Below are positions 30,887 to 35,795 of a DNA stretch of 35,795 nt, piece after piece. The DNA is from Salegentibacter salinarum (lineage in GTDB: Bacteria; Bacteroidota; Bacteroidia; Flavobacteriales; Flavobacteriaceae): the NCBI RefSeq assembly GCF_900168115.1, contig NZ_FUZC01000025.1:1-35795 (forward strand), read 5' to 3'. Every line of letters begins with the position of its first letter. The stretch's first letter is position 1. The position numbers and the translations under genes are program-made. The notes under the pieces were generated by a model, which searched no databases, was not told the DNA's origin, and saw nothing but the letters and a program-made list of their open reading frames with translations.

Positions 30887-31078
30887 AATTATGCTCATAG
30901 ATTATCCATGAGTATCTAAGATATAGCTTATTAAGCGGGTCTTTTTTAAAATTTTCATAAAAATAAAGCTTAGATACTAATCAATGTCCGGCGCTGCCAC
31001 AGATTTTAATTTATAGGAAAGATTAATCAAATTGTTTTTACCTTTAGAAGTCTAAAGGAAAAATTAAAAAAACAAAAG

Positions 31079-32047
31079 ATGTCTGGAATATTACTATTTA
31101 TCGGAATTGTCTTGTTACTTATAGCAATTCACGACTTTTTTTTTACCACGCTTTCGGGAAGTGGTACCGGGTTCGTCTCTAGGAATATTTCTATTCTATC
31201 TGATAAGATCATTCAGTTTTGTGTGAAGATTTTTGGTAGAAAAACATACAATTATAATGGTTTGTTTGTGAATCTTATGATCCTATTTTTCTGGCTTCTC
31301 CTAATATGGGGTGGTCTGTTTTTGGTTTTCTCTTCAAATCCCGAAGCTATCACCAATAGCAGTGGTAAAGCAGCAAATTTTTGGGAGCGTCTTTATTTTA
31401 CAAGTTATACGCTCTCCACCCTGGGAATGGGAAATTTCGAACCAACAACCGCAATATTTGAATTGCTAACCGGAGCTTTTTCTTTCTTCGGCTTTATTTT
31501 CTTTACCAGTTCAATGACCTATTTCCTTTCGGTTTCATCGGCACTGGTAAACAAAAGAACCCTCTCTAAAAGTATTTATCATCTTGGAAAAAGCCCACAG
31601 GAAATAGCAAATAATATATTAAATTTTGATTCTTCCTTCAGTTATCAACAAATCTCAGAACTCCGAACTTTAATAGATAAACATTCTGTGAATCACTACG
31701 CATATCCTGTGGTTCATTTTTACAGGCAAAGTAAGAAAAGGGACAGTTTCAGTATTAATATTGCAAGGTTAGATGAAGCACTTAGTATTCTTCTTTATTC
31801 CGAAGAAGAAAATAAATACAGGGAGGAATTAAATATACTGCGCTCTTCTTTGTCTGATTTCTTAGAAGATATGGAAAATAATTTCGCTTCAAATTTATTA
31901 ATAGGAGATAACGCGGGTGACTCTTATAATTTTCCTTCATTAAATTCTAAGGAAGACGAAAAAGAGCTACAAAAACGCAGGAATATAGTGGAAGGATTAT
32001 TTAGAAGCGAAAACTATACCTGGGAAGACATTTTTGCTAAAAGTTGA
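31079..32047 (+). CDS. Ion-channel protein with unusual selectivity filter
   Basis: 322 residues. Helices at about 3-20 and 62-86 and a further one at about 128-150 frame a pore loop with TSYTLSTLGMGNFEPT (109-123). In potassium channels the same place reads TxxTVGYGDxxP. Here the filter is TLGMGN, that is, Met for Tyr and Asn for Asp. The layout is that of the two-helix Ion_trans_2 family with one extra N-terminal helix. The 170-residue soluble C-terminus is helical and not a recognised RCK domain. It is monocistronic. The family level is fairly sure; potassium selectivity is not. Confidence 0.75.
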   Translation: MSGILLFIGIVLLLIAIHDFFFTTLSGSGTGFVSRNISILSDKIIQFCVKIFGRKTYNYNGLFVNLMILFFWLLLIWGGLFLVFSSNPEAITNSSGKAANFWERLYFTSYTLSTLGMGNFEPTTAIFELLTGAFSFFGFIFFTSSMTYFLSVSSALVNKRTLSKSIYHLGKSPQEIANNILNFDSSFSYQQISELRTLIDKHSVNHYAYPVVHFYRQSKKRDSFSINIARLDEALSILLYSEEENKYREELNILRSSLSDFLEDMENNFASNLLIGDNAGDSYNFPSLNSKEDEKELQKRRNIVEGLFRSENYTWEDIFAKS

Positions 32048-32091
32048 GGTTGTTCTGGAAACCGGTTCCTGCATAAAGCAATTGTCAATTA

Positions 32092-33276
32092 TTAATTTGA
32101 AGTAGCTAAAACCTGTTTTTCCTGCCGCTGGGGAGCTTTTGCTTTCACTTTTCTACCATACCATAAAAGGAAGCCTGTTACCGGCAGGGAGCTACATAAT
32201 AAGCTAATTAAAAAGGCCAGAGTTTTACCCGGTAAACCGGCGATTGCACCCACGTGAATATCGTAGTTCATCCTTAATATTTTCTCGGCTACCCCGGCTT
32301 CTTCATAGACTGCGTAAATGGTTTTAGACGGAACTTCAGAGAGATCATTCTGGTCGTAAAATCTATAATCTGAATCGTAATAAATTCCGTCACTATTGCT
32401 AACTTCTACATAAATACTATGATTTTCATCGTGTGGATAATGAATTTCAAAGTCTTTAGCATCAGGAAATTTTTCCTTTAGAAAAGGCATTAGTTCTCTA
32501 ATAGGCTCATTTTTTTTCGGTGAATTTTTGAAGCTTCCGCTTGGATTTTCTGGAACCGCGAAAACCACTTCTTTTTCACCCCCAATACCATTATAAAATA
32601 CTTTTGCGAAAGTTTCAAAAGTCATGACCAGGCCGGTAAAGATGAAAATAACAGCTATAAAACTGGCATAGAAACCAATAATTTGATGCAGGTCATAATT
32701 TTTACGTTTCCATTTTGTGCTCGGTTTCCATTTAAACCAGGTACGTTGTTTTCTAACTTTTTTGTTTTTAGGCCACCAGAGAATAATACCCGAAACCAGC
32801 ATAAGGAAGAAAATAAAAGTACTCCAGGCTACAATTTCGCTTCCTAATTCTTTGGGTAACCACAAATGCATATGCCCATCTAAAACAAAATGAAAAAATC
32901 CTGTTAGATGATCTTCTGTATGAAGAATTTCTCCCGTCCAGGGATGAAGAAATACCGACTGGTAAAATTCCGGTTCTTCTTCATAAAATATGACTTCAAT
33001 AGGTTTTTTGCCGCCTCCGTATAAAGTGCCGTGAATATATTTTTCGGGAAATACGCTTTGCGCAATATTTTTGGCTTCTAATGGATATATTTCCGGATTG
33101 GTTTGTGGAACAACTTCTGGTACTTTAGAAGTTAAGGCGGTAATTTCTTCCTGAAATACCCAAAGGCAACCGGTAATAGAAACTATAAAAACAACTAAAC
33201 CTGTAGCCAGGCCAAGATATAAATGCAGGGTTCTAATGTATTTTCTGAATTTTTTCCCCGGTTTATTTTTTTCCAT
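32092..33276 (-). CDS. PepSY-associated membrane protein (second copy)
   Basis: 394 residues from the ATG at 33276. The frame stays open to a TTG at 33312, but the ATG gives the usual start MEKNKPGKKFRKYIRTLHLY. Four helices: LGLATGLVVFIVSITGCLWV, AWSTFIFFLMLVSGIILWWP, IIGFYASFIAVIFIFTGLVM and AFLISLLCSSLPVTGFLLWY. Conserved histidines are in RTLHLYLGL, DGHMHLWLP, YDLHQIIGF and YDIHVGAIAG, as in other family members, and may bind haem. It belongs to the siderophore-reductase-like PepSY family and is shorter than the copy at 14580. No receptor gene is next to it. Confidence 0.9.
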   Translation of the reverse strand: MEKNKPGKKFRKYIRTLHLYLGLATGLVVFIVSITGCLWVFQEEITALTSKVPEVVPQTNPEIYPLEAKNIAQSVFPEKYIHGTLYGGGKKPIEVIFYEEEPEFYQSVFLHPWTGEILHTEDHLTGFFHFVLDGHMHLWLPKELGSEIVAWSTFIFFLMLVSGIILWWPKNKKVRKQRTWFKWKPSTKWKRKNYDLHQIIGFYASFIAVIFIFTGLVMTFETFAKVFYNGIGGEKEVVFAVPENPSGSFKNSPKKNEPIRELMPFLKEKFPDAKDFEIHYPHDENHSIYVEVSNSDGIYYDSDYRFYDQNDLSEVPSKTIYAVYEEAGVAEKILRMNYDIHVGAIAGLPGKTLAFLISLLCSSLPVTGFLLWYGRKVKAKAPQRQEKQVLATSN

Positions 33277-33333
33277 TACCAGAATTTTAAGAACCCGGTC
33301 AGCGCCGGACAAAAGTTGTTAATTTTCTATCTA

Positions 33334-33352
33334 TGTAGAATAGGTCTAAATA
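33334..33352. promoter_or_regulatory. Fur-like palindrome upstream of the second PepSY gene
   Basis: TGTAGAATAGGTCTAAATA contains the palindrome TAGA-n5-TCTA. It matches the element at 17355-17375 in the AGA-n5-TCTAAAT part and lies about 60 bp before the start codon at 33276. Confidence 0.45.
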
Positions 33353-33534
33353 AATATTAAAGCGAAAGTAAAATCTTCTCTTTTAAAGCACAAATTTTAT
33401 TTAGAATATTTTTAAATAGAGGTGAAATCAATTTAAGTTTTTTCTTAGAGATTTGAAATTGTAGAAGTATTACAATAATTTTTAGATTTCAATTTCCTAA
33501 ATACACTTACCTTTCCGCATTAAATTAAATAATT

Positions 33535-34410
33535 ATGGCTTCAGGATTTTTTGCCTTATTAGATGATATTGCAGCTTTAATGGACGATGTAGCGGTGATG
33601 GGAAAAGTGGCCGGAAAAAAGACAGCAGGTCTATTAGGCGACGATCTTGCCGTGAATGCAGAAAAAGCATCAGGCTTTATGTCTGCCAGAGAATTACCGG
33701 TATTGTGGGCAATTACAAAAGGTTCATTTCTAAATAAGCTTATTATTTTGCCGGCGGCATTTTTGCTAAGTGGTTTTCTTCCATCAGCTATTACCGTGAT
33801 CCTGATTATTGGCGGACTCTACCTGGCTTACGAAGGTGCTGAAAAGGTTCATGAATACTTATTTCCGCATTTACATAAAAAGGAAAAGCCAAAACTCGAA
33901 GAACTTTCAGAAGAAGAAGTTTTAAGCCGGGAAAAGGAGAAAATAAAATCGGCAATTCTTACTGACTTTATACTTTCGGTTGAAATTGTAATTATAGCAT
34001 TGGGAACGGTAGGGCAGGAGCCCCTGCTTACTCAGATTCTCGTAGTTACACTTATTGCTATAATTGCGACTGTTGGAGTTTATGGCATTGTGGCGTTAAT
34101 TGTAAGAATGGATGAATTTGGTGCGAAACTTATAAATTTAAACGAAGAAGAAAATAGTTTTTCCGATAAAATTGGTCGGTTTCTGGTAAGTGCCCTTCCA
34201 AAGGTCATTAAAAGTTTATCGATTATAGGTACCATAGCTTTGCTTTTGGTTTCGGGAGGAATCTTTGTGCACAACCTCGATTTTTTCCACGGTTTATTTG
34301 AAAATATTCCTGGAATTATCGTAGAATTTCTAACCGGACTGGTTGTTGGATTTGTAGTTTTTGGACTTATAAAACTCGGAATTATAATCTGGAAGAAATT
34401 TAAAAACTAG
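33535..34410 (+). CDS. DUF808 family membrane protein
   Basis: 291 residues of the DUF808 (YedI-like) family. The N-terminus MASGFFALLDDIAALMDDVA is the family signature, followed by KKTAGLLGDDLAVNAEKASG and ELPVLWAITKGSFLNKLIIL. There are about five hydrophobic segments; the second region is followed by a charged loop (HKKEKPKLEELSEEEVLSRE). The role of the family is unknown. The length is normal and nothing appears broken. The gene is alone on the plus strand and runs toward the DUF4494 gene, with a repeat element between them. Confidence 0.92.
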   Translation: MASGFFALLDDIAALMDDVAVMGKVAGKKTAGLLGDDLAVNAEKASGFMSARELPVLWAITKGSFLNKLIILPAAFLLSGFLPSAITVILIIGGLYLAYEGAEKVHEYLFPHLHKKEKPKLEELSEEEVLSREKEKIKSAILTDFILSVEIVIIALGTVGQEPLLTQILVVTLIAIIATVGVYGIVALIVRMDEFGAKLINLNEEENSFSDKIGRFLVSALPKVIKSLSIIGTIALLLVSGGIFVHNLDFFHGLFENIPGIIVEFLTGLVVGFVVFGLIKLGIIIWKKFKN

Positions 34411-34447
34411 GTCTTATTAAAATTGAAGATTCTCTGAATAAAACTTA

Positions 34448-34580
34448 ACAAAGAGACTGGCTTAAAAGGTTTCAATTCGTCATTCTGAACTGGTTTTGGA
34501 ATCTAAGATGTTGACAGGAAAAACAGTTTAGAGCCTTAAACCGATAGGTCTGATATTTACTTTTAAGCCAGTCTCTTTGT
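34448..34580. repeat. 133-bp element with perfect 21-bp inverted repeats
   Basis: The left arm at 34448-34468 (ACAAAGAGACTGGCTTAAAA plus G) and the right arm at 34560-34580 are perfect reverse complements. The 91-nt centre has no ORF. The element lies between convergent genes. Size and arms fit a MITE-like or intergenic repeat; it could also act as a two-way terminator. Confidence 0.85.
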
Positions 34581-34593
34581 ATTTTGATATAAA

Positions 34594-35115
34594 CTATACT
34601 ACTTCTTCTGCTTCTTCTTCAGTTTCAGCCTCTGAAGGCTCATCAGCATCAAGCAGATTAAATTTTTCCAGTTGTTTTTCTTCCCCGGTAAAATATGGGA
34701 ATACGTCTAAAATTGGAGATTCAGTTATAGACGGGATGGAGTAGTCTCCCATCGTCTCTTCCATTGCTTTTGTAGTATTTTCAAAAGCTTCTTTTACATC
34801 ATTCGCCTGAACTAACAGGTAAATGTTGGTCTTTTTTTCCTTTCCGCTTTCTTCATCTAAAGCCACAAGAGAAACCTTGGATTTAAACCACCTGTCGGAA
34901 TTTTCGAAAGGATGAACTTCAGAAAAATTAGCGACTTTAATATTCATGATTCTAAAATCCTCACTGGTGTAGGCAGTCATCTCTTCGCTAATTCTTGCCT
35001 CGGCTTCGGTATACGATACCGCATCTAAAAGATAGGTATCTGTGGTCATTTTCTGTTCTCCGGTTTCGTGTGTTTTTTTGTATTTCACCTTACATTCAAA
35101 CCAAGTTACACTCAT
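34594..35115 (-). CDS. DUF4494 family protein
   Basis: 173 residues, soluble, no signal peptide. MSVTWFECKVKYKKTHETGE and YLLDAVSYTEAEARISEEMT are the typical beginning of DUF4494 proteins of Bacteroidota. The second half repeats a similar strand-rich layout (WFKSKVSLVALDEESGKEKK, IYLLVQANDVKEAFENTTKA), suggesting an internal duplication. It ends in an acidic tail. The family is of unknown function and widely kept in the phylum, so this is likely ordinary chromosomal background rather than mobile cargo. Confidence 0.9.
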   Translation of the reverse strand: MSVTWFECKVKYKKTHETGEQKMTTDTYLLDAVSYTEAEARISEEMTAYTSEDFRIMNIKVANFSEVHPFENSDRWFKSKVSLVALDEESGKEKKTNIYLLVQANDVKEAFENTTKAMEETMGDYSIPSITESPILDVFPYFTGEEKQLEKFNLLDADEPSEAETEEEAEEVV

Positions 35116-35263
35116 AATCTATATTTTTTTAGGGCTCCAAAAATAGGATTTAAAAAGCGTCAGCCATCCAATTTAGCTAATAGATATTCACAATTTTCAT
35201 CTTATAAGATAGGTGAAAACTTTAATTGATTTACCCACGCGATAATGATTTGACATTGACACT

Positions 35264-35284
35264 CCCACTGCTAAATCAGGTGGG
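35264..35284 (-). other. IS605/IS200-type end hairpin
   Basis: On the minus strand CCCAC-CTGATTTAGCA-GTGGG forms a hairpin that includes the tnpB stop codon in its loop. The following bases AGTGTCAATG resemble right ends of IS605-group elements. In this family the end also contributes to the guide RNA of TnpB. Confidence 0.65.
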
Positions 35285-35795
35285 ATTCTTGGGCTACTCG
35301 ACCAATGTCGCTGTATATCTCCCAAGCTGATGGTGTATGCCCTACACCCTTATTTCTTATATTTATTGCTGCATTTAAATCTCTTTCAAGAGTATGCCCA
35401 TTGATGCAAGTCCATGACCTGTCTTTCAACTCAAGCTCTTTATTACGCCAGCCACAGACTGAGCAATCTTGGCTGGTGTGATTAGGAACGACTTTAATTA
35501 ATTCCCTGCCATACCATTTAGATTTATATTCCAGCATCTGTATGAACTGATACCATCCAGCATCTGATATAGATTTAGCTAATTTATGATTCTTGACCAT
35601 ATTTTTAATTTGCAGATTCTCAGTTATTATCGTTTGGTTCTCACGGATTAACTGAGTACTTAATTTATGGTGGAAATCTTTTCTCGCATTCTTAACTTTT
35701 TGATGTGCTCTTGCTAATTTTTGAACTGCTTTCTTTCTATTATTGCTTCCTTTTTTCTTTCTACTTACGGCTCTTTGAGCCTTCCTTAGCCTGTA
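35271..35795 (-). CDS. tnpB: IS605/IS200-type TnpB, 3' part (cut by window edge)
   Basis: The last 174 residues of TnpB (OrfB), the RNA-guided nuclease of IS605/IS200-type elements; the frame is open to the window end. It begins with a very basic stretch (QRAVSRKKKGSNNRKKAVQK). ENQTIITENLQIKNM supplies the second RuvC acid (Glu), and SQDCSVCGWRNKELELKDRS begins the zinc finger, which ends WTCINGHTLERDLNAAIN. The third RuvC acid is the Asp of ERDLNAA. The second zinc pair reads C-x-x-G-H instead of C-x-x-C. The front half, with the first RuvC Asp, is outside, as is any tnpA, so activity cannot be judged. Starting at the internal Met (35600) would miss the RuvC glutamate. Confidence 0.9.
   Translation of the reverse strand, partial: YRLRKAQRAVSRKKKGSNNRKKAVQKLARAHQKVKNARKDFHHKLSTQLIRENQTIITENLQIKNMVKNHKLAKSISDAGWYQFIQMLEYKSKWYGRELIKVVPNHTSQDCSVCGWRNKELELKDRSWTCINGHTLERDLNAAINIRNKGVGHTPSAWEIYSDIGRVAQESHLI

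Overview
ORGANISM. The window is AT-rich and reads as chromosome of a Bacteroidota member, most likely a Flavobacteriaceae species (a Gramella/Salegentibacter-like bacterium is my guess from overall gene flavour, not something I can prove). The support is a SusC/SusD pair with its own ECF sigma and FecR anti-sigma factor, TonB receptors with CarboxypepD-type N-terminal domains, DUF4494, and several promoters with the Bacteroidota -7 element TAnnTTTG. LAYOUT. (1) 1-1582: the 3' part of a group II intron with a frameshifted reverse transcriptase/maturase. (2) About 1583-11150: an accessory region that I interpret as an array of integron-type gene cassettes without a visible integrase (a CALIN-like array). 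Cargo genes are separated by structured repeats ending in GTTGnnn or GTTAGTC cores. In four cassettes the first 8-13 bases of the cassette are complementary to the left end of the repeat that closes the same cassette, as expected for attC recombination sites. The cargo is three toxin-antitoxin pairs (HigB/HigA, MazE/MazF, YefM/YoeB), a class II Fic protein, a thioredoxin-like lipoprotein and a broken prmC fragment. Between the Fic and HigBA cassettes lies a 3.5 kb stretch with two exported-protein genes flanked by a 54-bp direct repeat. (3) 11519-11907: a decayed tyrosine recombinase, broken in part by a 16-bp tandem duplication. (4) 12160-17271 (minus strand): an iron/siderophore uptake cluster with a TonB-dependent receptor, a PepSY membrane protein and three small membrane proteins; a Fur-like palindrome lies upstream. 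(5) 17864-28935 (plus strand): an ECF sigma factor, a FecR anti-sigma factor, SusC, SusD, a lipoprotein serine hydrolase, an exported D-aminoacylase and an exported glutamate-racemase-like protein. It contains no glycosidase, and I read it as an uptake and processing locus for D-amino-acid-containing peptides or N-acyl-D-amino acids. (6) 28936-35115: an AbiEii toxin relic, copper-type DUF305/DUF3347 proteins, an ion channel, a second PepSY protein with a similar palindrome upstream, DUF808, a 133-bp element with 21-bp inverted repeats, and DUF4494. (7) 35264-35795: the 3' end of an IS605/IS200-type tnpB on the minus strand, cut by the window edge. HOW THEY WORK TOGETHER. The sigma/FecR pair should sense SusC through the STN domain on SusC and switch on the SusCD operon. 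The products of that operon would import a peptide-like substrate, release D-amino acids from it and racemise D-Glu or D-Asp outside the cytoplasm. The iron cluster and the second PepSY gene may share one regulator. The left third is a mobile, decaying region rich in addiction modules.
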